Shown here in pieces: positions 11,952 through 20,748 of a DNA stretch of 64,000 bases. The stretch spans positions 1 to 64,000 of the forward strand of contig NZ_JAEOAH010000018.1 of the NCBI RefSeq assembly GCF_016612995.1. Reading direction: 5' to 3'. The DNA is from Viridibacillus soli. GTDB taxonomy: Bacteria; Bacillota; Bacilli; Bacillales_A; Planococcaceae. The position numbers and the translations under genes are program-made. The notes below the pieces were generated by a model. The model made no database searches, had not been told where the DNA came from, and worked only from the letters and a program-made list of their open reading frames with translations. The stretch's first letter is position 1, and each line of letters starts with the position of its first letter.

Positions 11952-12245
11952 ATGGCGAATATTTCAAAAGAAGAAGTTAAGCACGTTGCTAACTTAGCAC
12001 GTCTAGCTATTACTGAAGCGGAAGCTGAGAAGTTTGCGCAACAATTAGGTGCAATTACTAAATTTGCAGAGCAACTTAATGAGCTAGACACTACTAATGT
12101 TGAACCTACAACGCATGTCTTACCTCTTGTAAACGTTCTACGTGAGGACGTTGCAGTTAAAGGTTTAGATCGTGAAGTTATGATGTTAAACGTGAAAGAG
12201 CAAGAAAACGGCTTAGTTAAAGTACCACCAATCATTACAGAATAA
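11952..12245 (+). CDS. gatC: Asp-tRNA(Asn)/Glu-tRNA(Gln) amidotransferase subunit C
   Basis: GatC stabilises the GatA-GatB complex that amidates mischarged Glu-tRNA(Gln) and Asp-tRNA(Asn). The 97-aa length and the opening [18 protein letters not shown] are typical. GGAGGTG lies 6 nt before ATG 11952. It is 23 nt upstream of gatA. A possible -10 TATAAT is near 11790. Confidence 0.97.
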   Translation: MANISKEEVKHVANLARLAITEAEAEKFAQQLGAITKFAEQLNELDTTNVEPTTHVLPLVNVLREDVAVKGLDREVMMLNVKEQENGLVKVPPIITE

Positions 12246-12268
12246 TAGTCAGTAAGGAGGGACCACGC

Positions 12269-13732
12269 ATGACATTGTTTACAAAATCAGCGCAAGAGTT
12301 ACAAGAACTTTTAAAAACAAAAGAAATCTCAATCGCTGACTTAACAGAAGAAGCTTATAAACGCGTTGCTGCAATTGATGGCGAAGTAGGCGCATTTTTA
12401 GCATTAAATGAAGAAAAAGCAACTGCACAAGCGAAAGAAATGGATGCAGTACCGTTTGAAGAAAGAGGACCACTATACGGTCTACCTATCGGTGTTAAAG
12501 ATAATATCGTCACTGAAGGTTTAGAAACAACTTGTGCAAGTAAAATTCTAGAAGGCTTCAACCCAATTTATGATGCAACAGTTGTCCATAAATTACGTGA
12601 AGCAGGCATGGTAACAATCGGTAAATTGAACATGGATGAGTTCGCAATGGGTTCTTCAAATGAAAACTCTGCTTACAAAACAGTTCATAATCCATGGAAC
12701 TTAAATAACGTACCAGGTGGATCTTCAGGTGGTTCAGCAGCAGCTGTAGCAGCAGGGGAAGTTCCATTCTCATTAGGTTCTGATACAGGTGGTTCAATCC
12801 GTCAACCAGCAGCATTCTGTGGTGTTGTAGGGATGAAACCAACGTATGGTCGCGTATCTCGATTCGGTTTAGTAGCATTCGCTTCTTCACTTGACCAAAT
12901 CGGACCAATCACTCGTAACGTACGTGATAATGCTTTATTACTTGAAGCAATTTCTGGTGTTGATGCTAACGATTCAACTTCAGCAAACGTTGAAGTACCA
13001 AGCTTTGTAGAATCACTTACTGGTGATGTAAAAGGTCTTCGTATTGCTGTACCTAAAGAATATTTAGGTGAGGGTGTTGGCGAAGCAGCACGTAAATCAG
13101 TTCTTGATGCACTAAAAGTATTAGAATCTCTAGGCGCAACTTGGGAAGAAGTATCACTACCTCACTCTAAATACGCTTTAGCAGCTTACTACATCCTGTC
13201 TTCTTCTGAAGCATCTTCAAACTTATCTCGTTTCGACGGTATCCGTTACGGTTTCCGCGCTGAAAACGTTACTAACCTAGAAGAACTTTATAAAGAAACT
13301 CGTGCTCAAGGCTTTGGCGATGAAGTAAAACGTCGTATCATGCTTGGAACTTACTCTTTAAGCTCAGGTACTTATGATGCTTACTACAAAAAAGCACAAC
13401 AAACTCGTACATTAATCAAAGCAGATTTTGATAAAGTGTTCGAAGATTTTGATGTGATTCTTGGACCTACAACACCAACACCAGCATTCAAAATTGGTGA
13501 AAATATTAAAGATCCAATGACAATGTACGCTAACGATATTTTAACAATTCCTATTAACTTAGCGGGTGTACCAGCAATCTCAATCCCATGTGGATTTGAA
13601 GATGGTCTACCACTAGGTTTACAAATTATCGGTAATTACTTCGATGAAGCGACAATTTACCGCGTGGCAGATGCTTTCGAAAAAGCATCTGAATTCCACA
13701 AAGAAACTCCTCAAATTTGGGAGGTAAAATAA
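12269..13732 (+). CDS. gatA: Asp-tRNA(Asn)/Glu-tRNA(Gln) amidotransferase subunit A
   Basis: GatA is the amidase subunit that releases ammonia from glutamine for GatB. The amidase-signature Ser-cisSer-Lys triad is present: Lys77 in GVKDN, Ser152 in GGSSGGS and Ser176 in [10 protein letters not shown]. The 487-aa length is normal. AAGGAGG precedes ATG 12269, and gatB begins one base after the stop. Codon use in gatA and gatB is strongly biased, as for well-expressed genes. Confidence 0.98.
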   Translation: MTLFTKSAQELQELLKTKEISIADLTEEAYKRVAAIDGEVGAFLALNEEKATAQAKEMDAVPFEERGPLYGLPIGVKDNIVTEGLETTCASKILEGFNPIYDATVVHKLREAGMVTIGKLNMDEFAMGSSNENSAYKTVHNPWNLNNVPGGSSGGSAAAVAAGEVPFSLGSDTGGSIRQPAAFCGVVGMKPTYGRVSRFGLVAFASSLDQIGPITRNVRDNALLLEAISGVDANDSTSANVEVPSFVESLTGDVKGLRIAVPKEYLGEGVGEAARKSVLDALKVLESLGATWEEVSLPHSKYALAAYYILSSSEASSNLSRFDGIRYGFRAENVTNLEELYKETRAQGFGDEVKRRIMLGTYSLSSGTYDAYYKKAQQTRTLIKADFDKVFEDFDVILGPTTPTPAFKIGENIKDPMTMYANDILTIPINLAGVPAISIPCGFEDGLPLGLQIIGNYFDEATIYRVADAFEKASEFHKETPQIWEVK

Positions 13733-13733
13733 C

Positions 13734-15161
13734 ATGAACTTTGAAACAGTTATTGGTTTAGAAGTACACGTAGAGTTAAAAACAAACTCTAAAATCTTCT
13801 CTGGTTCACCAAACCACTTCGGTGCAGAACCAAACACAAACACAACAGTAATTGACCTTGGCTACCCAGGTGTTTTACCAGTTGTAAACAAAAACGTTGT
13901 AGATTACGCGATTCGTGCTTCTTTAGCACTTAATATGGAAATCGAACAACATACAAAATTCGACCGTAAAAACTATTTCTATCCTGATAATCCGAAAGCT
14001 TACCAAATTTCGCAATTTGATAAACCAATCGGTAAAAATGGCTGGGTTGAAATCGAAGTAAACGGTGAGAAAAAACGTATCGGTATTACTCGTCTTCATA
14101 TGGAAGAAGATGCAGGTAAACTAACACACGGTAAAAACAGCTCTCTAGTTGACTTCAACCGTCAAGGTACACCACTTGTGGAAATCGTATCTGAACCAGA
14201 TATTCGTACACCAGAAGAAGCTTATGCTTACCTAGAACAAATCAAATCAATCATCCAATATACAGGCGTATCTGACTGTAAAATGGAAGAAGGCTCACTT
14301 CGCTGTGATGCTAACATCTCAATCCGTCCATACGGCCGAGATGAATTTGGTACAAAAACTGAATTGAAAAACTTAAACTCATTCAACTTCGTACGTCGTG
14401 GTCTTGAATATGAAGAAAAACGTCAAGCAGCAGTATTAAACGCTGGCGGTGTCATCGAACAAGAAACGCGTCGTTTTGATGAAAAAACAGGTAAAACAAT
14501 TCTTATGCGTGTGAAAGAGGGAGCGGATGATTACCGTTACTTCCCAGAACCAGACTTAGTAGATATCGTAATCGACGACGCTTGGTTACAACGCGTACAA
14601 GACGAAATCCCTGAATTACCAGCAGCACGTAAAATCCGTTATGTTGAAGAGCTAGGCTTATCAACATATGATGCGGGCGTTCTTACTCTTTCTAAAGAAA
14701 TTGCTGACTTCTTTGAAGCAACAGTTGCACAAGGCGCAGATGCTAAACTTACATCTAACTGGTTAATGGGTGAAGTTTCAGCTTACTTAAACGCTGAACA
14801 AAAAGAACTTTCAGATGTTGCTTTAACACCTGAAAACTTAGCTGGTATGGTGAAATTAATCTCAGCTGGTACAATTTCATCTAAAATCGCTAAAAAAGTA
14901 TTCAAAGAATTAATTGAAAACGGTGGTTCTGCTGAACAAATCGTTAAAGATCAAGGTCTTGTTCAAATTTCTGACGAAGGTGCATTACTTAAAATTGTTT
15001 CAGAAACATTGGATAACAACCAACAATCTATCGATGACTTCAAAAACGGTAAGGATCGTGCAATTGGCTTCTTAGTAGGTCAAATCATGAAAGCTACTAA
15101 AGGACAAGCTAACCCACCAATGGTTAACAAAATCCTTCTTGAAGAAATCAACAAACGCTAA
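13734..15161 (+). CDS. gatB: Asp-tRNA(Asn)/Glu-tRNA(Gln) amidotransferase subunit B
   Basis: GatB phosphorylates and amidates the misacylated aminoacyl end of the tRNA using ammonia channelled from GatA. The 475-aa product has the family signature [12 protein letters not shown]-like segment (here [13 protein letters not shown], near 265), the zinc/catalytic cradle region [11 protein letters not shown], and the C-terminal YqeY tail that contacts tRNA. Its GGAGG lies inside the gatA 3' end. A strong terminator closes the operon. Confidence 0.98.
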   Translation: MNFETVIGLEVHVELKTNSKIFSGSPNHFGAEPNTNTTVIDLGYPGVLPVVNKNVVDYAIRASLALNMEIEQHTKFDRKNYFYPDNPKAYQISQFDKPIGKNGWVEIEVNGEKKRIGITRLHMEEDAGKLTHGKNSSLVDFNRQGTPLVEIVSEPDIRTPEEAYAYLEQIKSIIQYTGVSDCKMEEGSLRCDANISIRPYGRDEFGTKTELKNLNSFNFVRRGLEYEEKRQAAVLNAGGVIEQETRRFDEKTGKTILMRVKEGADDYRYFPEPDLVDIVIDDAWLQRVQDEIPELPAARKIRYVEELGLSTYDAGVLTLSKEIADFFEATVAQGADAKLTSNWLMGEVSAYLNAEQKELSDVALTPENLAGMVKLISAGTISSKIAKKVFKELIENGGSAEQIVKDQGLVQISDEGALLKIVSETLDNNQQSIDDFKNGKDRAIGFLVGQIMKATKGQANPPMVNKILLEEINKR

Positions 15162-15172
15162 TTTAACACTTC

Positions 15173-15213
15173 AAAGACTGCTTGGGCATCCGTGCCTGGG
15201 CAGTCTTTTTTTG
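15173..15213 (+). terminator. Terminator after gatB
   Basis: AAAGACTGCTTGGGCA pairs with TGCCTGGGCAGTCTTT around a TCCG loop, followed by a run of T. Confidence 0.92.
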
Positions 15214-15245
15214 TTATAGTAGCGAAAAAGCAGAGAGGGACTCAT

Positions 15246-15548
15246 ATGAAAACACTTAATAGCTCAGATGGCATCATGTATGCTCTTGATAAAAATCACA
15301 AATCTATTAAAATCATTTCATCACGTACAACTATTCGCATTGACACATTCAATTGCTTCCAAAACCAAATTACATTTGGCTGAGTAGGTGAAGCAAATGG
15401 CTTGGGACCAAACAAATCCAGCAACATGCCTCATGTTTATTGAAGATGGCCTGGTAATATTTAGAAAATGAAGATTGAATAAATTGGAATTGGCCCACAA
15501 GGTGTCATGTTGACTTTTCTAAATAAAGGAATATTAGGACATCATTAA
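15246..15548 (+). pseudogene. Broken acetamidase/formamidase (FmdA/AmdA) gene
   Basis: From ATG 15246 an N-terminus typical of this family is readable (DKNHKSIKIISS, then TFNCFQNQI), ending at a TGA near 15380. In another frame from about 15397 comes AWDQTNPATCLMFIED, matching the family's W-D-NPATGP-EG segment, and from about 15469 comes KIE-stop-IGIGPQGVMLTFLNKG, matching a later conserved stretch. The pieces are in family order but split by frameshifts, stop codons and deletions, so no functional amidase (which would be about 300 aa) can be made. Family call is from motif memory. Confidence 0.75.
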
Positions 15549-15605
15549 ATATTTGCGATGGAAAGTTGCTTATACCCAATAAACGAAACGATTACATTAA
15601 GAAAA

Positions 15606-15804
15606 ATCAGGGTGTTGATTAACTAATTTTAACCATTACTACTAAAGTGGTAGCTTGATAGATATCCGCTACGGGATGCTCGCTTTGCACCGAGCCGCTT
15701 CCTTCGCTACGCTCCTTGCAGGGTCTGGTTTCGCTTGTATTTTTCGCAGGAGTTGAGCACCCTCCGCTACAATCAACTAAAAAATGTAGTAACATACATT
15801 AGTA
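15606..15804 (+). repeat. Dispersed palindromic intergenic repeat, copy 1
   Basis: The outer parts match, in inverted orientation, the element at 48578-48713: the left arm (taactaattttaaccattac and following) and the right arm (caccctccgct, atcaactaaaaaatgtagt). The arms contain TTACTAC...TTGAT facing ATCAA...GTAGTAA, so the element can fold on itself. Copy 1 carries about 60 nt of extra GC-rich sequence in the centre. The core, with gctcgcttt and ctccgct, resembles a repeat common between Bacillaceae genes. No ORF. Confidence 0.8.
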
Positions 15805-15996
15805 TTGATTATAAAAAAACCACTTTAACGGTAAATAATAACCTAATATTTCCCTAATCAGCGCTGAAGAAAGATGATAGCATAACAAGGAAATTGGGGA
15901 TATTTGTAGAATGATAATTTATAATGAGAGAAAAACTTAAGTCGCCTTAGTGTAGAAAAGGCAATTCTCATAACATAGAAGGGGGGATTCTTGAAT

Positions 15997-16542
15997 ATGA
16001 AAAATATAATTAGTATTGTTTTTATAGCAATCATATTAATTGCATGGTATTTCATTATTTTGAATTCAAATGAATTTGTCGTAGAAAATGAGCCTACAAA
16101 AATTGAAGAAGGGCTGAATAAATTTATCAATCGTCCAGAAGGTAATTTGAAAGTTAAGCTATTAAAAATTCAACAGATAGTTAAAACGGATACATTTGTT
16201 GCGGTTTTTTCTATAAATGAAGGTGAAGTAGGATATGCAAAGTTGGAGAAAAAGTTATTTAATAAGTTAAAAATAATTCATACAGGTCATGGTTCAGCAA
16301 AAATTAAATATGAAGATATTGAAACGAATAAAGGAAATTATGGGTTATTATATGGAACGAATCCTCAATTAGTAATTCATACTGTCCAAATCAATAATTT
16401 AGAAGGAACACATACTCAAGATGTAGATATAAGTAATGAAGAAATTATTCTCGTTGCTGACAAATTACCAAAGGAAGTAGATAAAGCGATTACTTCTGAA
16501 TTGATATTTTTTGATAAAAAAGGAAATAAGGTTATAAAATAA
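15997..16542 (+). CDS. Hypothetical membrane-anchored protein
   Basis: I do not recognise the family. The product (181 aa) has one N-terminal membrane segment (about residues 3-23) followed by a charged extracytoplasmic domain of about 155 residues rich in beta-type sequence. A TTG at 15991 is only 4 nt after GGGGGG (15981-15986), so ATG 15997 is preferred. Codon use is more A/T-rich than in the gat genes upstream. It lies between a dispersed repeat and another small membrane protein, in a decayed interval. Confidence 0.6.
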   Translation: MKNIISIVFIAIILIAWYFIILNSNEFVVENEPTKIEEGLNKFINRPEGNLKVKLLKIQQIVKTDTFVAVFSINEGEVGYAKLEKKLFNKLKIIHTGHGSAKIKYEDIETNKGNYGLLYGTNPQLVIHTVQINNLEGTHTQDVDISNEEIILVADKLPKEVDKAITSELIFFDKKGNKVIK

Positions 16543-16799
16543 TTGGATTTAGGGGCTTTTGACCATACTTTGGCTCTCGGTAAAGTAAAAAATGGGGGCG
16601 ATTATTGATTATTCGCTACTCGAAAATTAAGCGTATTTGAGAATAAAATCCGCGTATTAAATTTAGAAAACAACAATCAAGTTAAACAGAGCCTAAATAT
16701 AAAGCAAATACCTAAAAAACTGTTCCACATATTTCTAATTAATGTGCAGTAAAAGTAGAGATTTTATTCAACTAGAGTAAAAAAAGGAGGAGATGTGAG
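16543..16799. other. Non-coding spacer
   Basis: No ORF or clear terminator. GCGTATT occurs at 16631 and 16652, 21 nt apart, which may be two decayed units of the 21-nt repeat family. Confidence 0.3.
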
Positions 16800-16973
16800 A
16801 TGAAAAAACTAATTAATATTTTTTATTTATTATCAATAATTTCAGGATTTGCGTTTCTTTACTCATTAATGACAGAAAATTCTATCGAATGGAGAAGTGC
16901 AGGTTATGCAGTTACTTTATTGTCCTGTGCGATTTATTTACATAAGCAACAGTTGCTAAAAAAAGCTAATTAG
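16800..16973 (+). CDS. Small membrane protein, 57 aa
   Basis: ATG 16800 is 9 nt after a perfect AGGAGG (16785-16790). The product MKKLINIFYLLS... has two predicted membrane segments (about 5-23 and 32-47) and a short basic tail. No family recognised. The strong ribosome binding site and a terminator about 100 nt downstream argue that it is real. Confidence 0.6.
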   Translation: MKKLINIFYLLSIISGFAFLYSLMTENSIEWRSAGYAVTLLSCAIYLHKQQLLKKAN

Positions 16974-17079
16974 AATTGGGGGACTTAACTTAAAGATGCG
17001 AATTCGAATTAAACAACTACATTATTCGTTTTATTCGCTAAATTTATATTAGATACACATATTTTAAAAGAACTTTAAA

Positions 17080-17122
17080 GGAGATACTACATTCACAAGT
17101 AGTATCTCCCTTTGATTTTTTA
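17080..17122 (+). terminator. Terminator after the 57-aa ORF
   Basis: GGAGATACTAC (17080-17090) pairs perfectly with GTAGTATCTCC (17099-17109), followed by CTTTGATTTTTT. Confidence 0.85.
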
Positions 17123-17205
17123 CGGCAAAATTAAATAACTTTATTATCTCTAAACACAACCTTTTTTCAAATGGCTTCTTTCCGCTTGATGATAAAATCC
17201 ATTGT

Positions 17206-17280
17206 GAGCGTAAATGCTAACTGAACGAGCGTAAAACCTCAAAAGTTGAGCGTAAAACCACACCGAACGAGTGTAATGGC
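17206..17280 (+). repeat. Four 21-nt GAGCGTAAA units
   Basis: Units start at 17206, 17227, 17248 and 17269, exactly 21 nt apart. The head GAGCGTAAA is conserved in three units and GAGTGTAA in the fourth; the remaining 12 nt vary but often end in GAAC or GTT. It lies between a terminator and the thioredoxin-like gene. Confidence 0.85.
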
Positions 17281-17367
17281 GACATCTCAAAACCTATGAA
17301 ACTCAAGCTTACAACTTTGCCAAAAATCCAAAAACCAATTACACTACATTCAAGGAGGTTTTTACAT

Positions 17368-17928
17368 ATGACAACTGAACAACAATATTTTGACAAGGCA
17401 ATTTCGATTCAAGAGTACATGGATAAAATGACAACGCATAAGGATAATAGTTTCAAAGTTTATAACAGCTATGAGCTACCTCAGGATGCGGAATTCATAG
17501 CATTATTAGCGGCTGAAAAACCACATATATTAACGATTACAGAAGACTGGTGTGGTGATGCGATGATGAATAACCCAATCATCCGCAAAATTGCAGAGGC
17601 AGCCAATTTAGAAATGCGCTGTGTTTATCGCGACGAAAACCTAGAGCTGATGGATCAATATTTAACAAATGGCGGTCGCTCAATTCCTGTTTATATTATT
17701 TTAAGCGAAGCTGGGGAAGTAATTGGTAAATGGGGTCCACGTGCACCGCAATTACAAGAATATGTACTAGCTAAAAAAGCCATACTACCAGCACAAGATG
17801 ATCCAACATTTGCAGATAAGCAAAAGGAATTATTCGCAGCTATTACAGAAGAGAACGCATCAAAAGAAGAATTCTGGGGCTGGGTATATGATGATTTCCG
17901 CAAAGTTGTTACAAACACATTAAAATAA
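17368..17928 (+). CDS. Thioredoxin-like protein with a single active-site cysteine
   Basis: The 186-aa product has a thioredoxin fold of the Thioredoxin_9 type: TEDWCGDAMM (Cys62), the fold's cis-proline region GGRSIPVYII (near 113) and a C-terminal helical extension. The usual second Cys of a CxxC site is replaced (WCGDA), so it is monothiol and may act through mixed disulfides or not be a redox enzyme at all. An upstream in-frame ATG at 17296 exists, but AAGGAGG at 17352-17358 places the start at ATG 17368. The gene stands alone, with a promoter for dgkB just downstream. Confidence 0.8.
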   Translation: MTTEQQYFDKAISIQEYMDKMTTHKDNSFKVYNSYELPQDAEFIALLAAEKPHILTITEDWCGDAMMNNPIIRKIAEAANLEMRCVYRDENLELMDQYLTNGGRSIPVYIILSEAGEVIGKWGPRAPQLQEYVLAKKAILPAQDDPTFADKQKELFAAITEENASKEEFWGWVYDDFRKVVTNTLK

Positions 17929-17937
17929 AACCGTCAT

Positions 17938-17965
17938 TTGCACAATAAGTATGATTCTGTATAAT
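17938..17965 (+). promoter_or_regulatory. Probable sigma-A promoter upstream of dgkB
   Basis: TTGCAC (17938-17943) and TATAAT (17960-17965) are separated by 16 nt. It would produce a leader of about 195 nt before dgkB. Confidence 0.6.
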
Positions 17966-18060
17966 GGAAGTGGAAGTATTTCACTATTGGACGGCTCCAC
18001 ATTAATTTGTAGCAATCACACAATACAAATAATAAAGGGCTGCCTAAACGTCATGAATAT

Positions 18061-18090
18061 GGCTGTTGAGACAGCCTGTTTTGAGCTTTT
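18061..18090 (+). terminator. Hairpin in the dgkB leader
   Basis: GGCTGT-TGAG-ACAGCC (18061-18076) is followed by TGTTTTGAGCTTTT. It lies between the promoter and dgkB and could be a weak terminator or attenuator. Confidence 0.4.
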
Positions 18091-18166
18091 AGTACAATTT
18101 GGGAACATTCCAAAGAACTTTTCCGTTAACATAATTAGAAAATTGTAGAGCAAAGAAGGTAATGAT

Positions 18167-19078
18167 ATGAAACGAGCACGCATCATTTATAACCCCACTT
18201 CGGGTAGGGAGGTTTTTAAAAAGCATCTACCGGAAGTCCTAGAAAAATTAGAAGTCGCTGGCTACGAAGTCTCTTGTCATGCTACTACTTGTGCGGGCGA
18301 TGCAACAACTGCTGCAAAGGCAGCCGTTGAACGTAATTTTGATGTAATCATTGCTGTAGGTGGTGATGGCACATTAAACGAAGTTGTTACAGGTGTTAGT
18401 GATTTTGAGGAGAGACCGAAAATTGGGTTAATACCGATGGGTACAACAAATGACTTTGCACGTGCGGTACATATTCCACGAGATATTAGTCAGGCTGTAG
18501 ATATTATTATTAAAGGCGACAGCATTCCGGTTGATGTAGGTACTGTGAATGATCGTTATTTTATCAATATAGCTGGTGGAGGTCGCATTACAGAATTAAC
18601 CTACGAAGTGCCAAGTAAACTAAAAACAATGATTGGACAACTTGCTTATTATTTAAAAGGAATCGAGATGCTTCCTTCTATTAAAGCTTCTAGAATGCGC
18701 ATTGAATACGACGGAGAAGTATTTGAAGATGAAGCGATGATGTTTTTAATCGGTTTAACGAATTCTGTAGGCGGATTTGAAAAATTATCACCAAATTCAA
18801 GTATTAACGATGGCTATTTCTCAATGTTCATTTTGAAGAAATGTAATATTGCCGATTTCATTAAACTTGTATCTCTTGCGGTTCGCGGGGAACATTTTAA
18901 AGATCCACATATTATTCATGCGAAAGCAAGCCATGTAAAAGTAACATCGGATGAAGTGGTTCAATTAAATTTAGATGGTGAGTACGGCGGGAACATTCCT
19001 GCTGAATTTAACAATTTAAAACGCCATATTGAAGTTTTTGTTCCAATAAATGATATTCGAGAGCAGGATAGACCATAA
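18167..19078 (+). CDS. dgkB: Diacylglycerol kinase, soluble DgkB type
   Basis: DgkB phosphorylates diacylglycerol released by lipoteichoic-acid synthesis, returning it to phosphatidic acid at the membrane. The 303-aa protein opens with the lipid-kinase nucleotide loop (YNPTSGR, near 8), has the catalytic-site motif VGGDGTLNEVVTG (near 65) and PMGTTNDFARA (near 94), and the C-terminal LDGEYGG segment with the catalytic Asp region. In B. subtilis the order gatCAB-dgkB-rlmCD is direct; here an accessory stretch separates gatB and dgkB, and a cyd cluster lies between dgkB and rlmCD. AAGGTAATG-type site precedes ATG 18167. Confidence 0.95.
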   Translation: MKRARIIYNPTSGREVFKKHLPEVLEKLEVAGYEVSCHATTCAGDATTAAKAAVERNFDVIIAVGGDGTLNEVVTGVSDFEERPKIGLIPMGTTNDFARAVHIPRDISQAVDIIIKGDSIPVDVGTVNDRYFINIAGGGRITELTYEVPSKLKTMIGQLAYYLKGIEMLPSIKASRMRIEYDGEVFEDEAMMFLIGLTNSVGGFEKLSPNSSINDGYFSMFILKKCNIADFIKLVSLAVRGEHFKDPHIIHAKASHVKVTSDEVVQLNLDGEYGGNIPAEFNNLKRHIEVFVPINDIREQDRP

Positions 19079-19091
19079 TATAAGAGCATAT

Positions 19092-19128
19092 AAAGACTAG
19101 AGAGCATAAATGCTTTCTAGTCTTTTAT
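19092..19128 (+). terminator. Terminator after dgkB
   Basis: AAAGACTAGA (19092-19101) pairs perfectly with TCTAGTCTTT (19116-19125); an inner AGCAT/ATGCT adds to the stem, and T-rich sequence follows. Confidence 0.88.
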
Positions 19129-19178
19129 TATATCCTGTACACGAAATGCAAATACTTAGCTCACGAAAGTAATCAGTT

Positions 19179-19273
19179 CACATTTTCAACATTCTTTTAT
19201 CACATTTTCAACATGAATACGTGATAAATTTGTCACGTTCGGAAGTTAGAATATAGGTTGCTGAGGGTATAAT
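19179..19273 (+). promoter_or_regulatory. cyd control region: direct repeats, inverted repeat and -10
   Basis: CACATTTTCAACAT occurs at 19179-19192 and again at 19201-19214, exactly 22 nt apart. GTGATAAATTTGTCAC (19221-19236) is a near-perfect inverted repeat. A -10 TATAAT is at 19268-19273 with no good -35, which suggests an activator. The GTGA/TCAC half-sites are 8 nt apart, not the 6 of Fnr or Rex consensus, so the regulator cannot be named. Confidence 0.6.
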
Positions 19274-19295
19274 AATAAGCAAGGGAGAGTGCGCT

Positions 19296-19391
19296 ATGTA
19301 TAAAACACATGAGAAGAAATTAATTTGGTTAAGCTTTGTCGTTGCTGGTATTATGTTGTTGTCACTCGTCGGACGTATTTTCGGAAGCTAA
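19296..19391 (+). CDS. 31-aa small membrane protein preceding cydA
   Basis: ATG 19296 follows a GGGAGAG site. The peptide has a charged start (KTHEKK) and a single hydrophobic helix (residues about 9-29). It ends 13 nt before cydA. No known family; the position suggests a bd-oxidase-associated small protein or a leader peptide. Confidence 0.55.
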   Translation: MYKTHEKKLIWLSFVVAGIMLLSLVGRIFGS

Positions 19392-19404
19392 GGGAGGAAC
19401 GATC

Positions 19405-20748
19405 ATGGAAAATGAAAGTGCTGTATTTTTTAGCCGTGTCTTAACTGAGCTTACATTATCTTTCCATATCATTTACGCTACGATAGGCGTAGGTGTCCCA
19501 TTAATGATTATGATTGCACAATGGGTAGGGATTAAGAAGAATGATGAGCACTATATTTTACTTGCAAGACGTTGGGCACGTGGGTTCGTTATAACCGTTG
19601 CAGTTGGTGTAGTAACAGGTACGGCTATTGGTTTGCAGTTATCTCTACTATGGCCGAACTTCATGCAGCTAGCGGGTAATGTTATTGCGTTACCACTTTT
19701 TTTGGAAACATTTGCGTTTTTCTTTGAAGCAATCTTCTTAGGTATTTATTTATACACTTGGGACCGTTTTGAAAATCAAAAGAAACATTTATTATTATTA
19801 ATTCCTGTTGCGATTGGTGCATCGATGTCAGCAGTTTTCATTACAATTGTGAATGCATTTATGAATGCACCACAAGGATTTGACATTGTAGATGGTCAGC
19901 TCGTTAATATTCAACCAATAGTAGCGATGTTAAACCCAGCAATGCCAACTAAAGTAGCGCATGTTGTCGTAACAGCCTACATGACAGCTGCTTTCGTTTT
20001 AGCAGCTATTGGAGCATTTAAGATGCTTAAAGGTTCAAATCACGTTTATCACAAAAAGGCATTGTTCTTATTAATGAAAGTAGGTTTAGTGTTTGCTATT
20101 GCTTCAGCAATCATTGGTGACTTCTCCGCTAAATATTTAGTGGAATACCAACCAGAAAAATTAGCTGCAGCTGAGTGGCATTTTGAAACCGGAAAAAATG
20201 CATCACTTGTTCTATTTGGTGTAACAAATGGTGAAGAAGTGAAGTATGCCATTAAAGTGCCTTATGCATTAAGTATTTTAGCGCATACAAATCCGACAGC
20301 TGAAGTAACGGGATTAAACGAATTTCCTGAAGATGAAATACCACCACTTTACATTCATTACTTGTTCGATACGATGGTCATGATCGGTATGTTCATGGTA
20401 TTAGTGTCTGCAGCGTATGTACTAGGTAAAATTCGAGGTTGGTCATTTGTCGGTGCAAGATGGTTCCGCTGGGTCATTGTTGCAGGTGGACCATTATCTA
20501 TTATTGCCATTGAAGCTGGCTGGTGGCTTGCAGAAGTTGGACGCCAACCGTGGATTTTACGTAAGTATATGAAGGTAGCAGAAGCAGCCACAACAAGTGA
20601 TCATGTGGACATTATGTTGATATTATTCTGTGGCTTATATATCGTCTTAGGAATTGGTAGTGTCGTTGTACTTCGTCGTATGTTCCGTCACAATCCAATT
20701 GAACAAGAAATTGAAGATCGCAAAGCTGGAAAAGGCGGTGACTTCTGA
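19405..20748 (+). CDS. cydA: Cytochrome bd ubiquinol oxidase subunit I
   Basis: CydA carries hemes b558, b595 and d and oxidises quinol while reducing O2 in the membrane. The 447-aa product has about nine membrane helices, the N-terminal LTLSFHIIYATIGVG with a heme-ligand His, and the conserved GRQPWILR (near 375). The Q-loop is short, as in Firmicutes. An in-frame upstream start at 19336 overlaps the small ORF, but AGGGAGG at 19391-19397 places the start at ATG 19405. The stop overlaps the cydB start by one base (TGATG). No cydCD transporter genes follow. Confidence 0.96.
   Translation: MENESAVFFSRVLTELTLSFHIIYATIGVGVPLMIMIAQWVGIKKNDEHYILLARRWARGFVITVAVGVVTGTAIGLQLSLLWPNFMQLAGNVIALPLFLETFAFFFEAIFLGIYLYTWDRFENQKKHLLLLIPVAIGASMSAVFITIVNAFMNAPQGFDIVDGQLVNIQPIVAMLNPAMPTKVAHVVVTAYMTAAFVLAAIGAFKMLKGSNHVYHKKALFLLMKVGLVFAIASAIIGDFSAKYLVEYQPEKLAAAEWHFETGKNASLVLFGVTNGEEVKYAIKVPYALSILAHTNPTAEVTGLNEFPEDEIPPLYIHYLFDTMVMIGMFMVLVSAAYVLGKIRGWSFVGARWFRWVIVAGGPLSIIAIEAGWWLAEVGRQPWILRKYMKVAEAATTSDHVDIMLILFCGLYIVLGIGSVVVLRRMFRHNPIEQEIEDRKAGKGGDF

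Noticed and set aside
17951-18148. 65-codon ORF upstream of dgkB
   Set aside because: It starts on the promoter -10 region, runs through a hairpin and has no ribosome binding site.
19221-19236. Rex or Fnr site at the cyd promoter
   Set aside because: The half-sites GTGA/TCAC are 8 nt apart instead of 6, so neither consensus is met; reported only as an inverted repeat.
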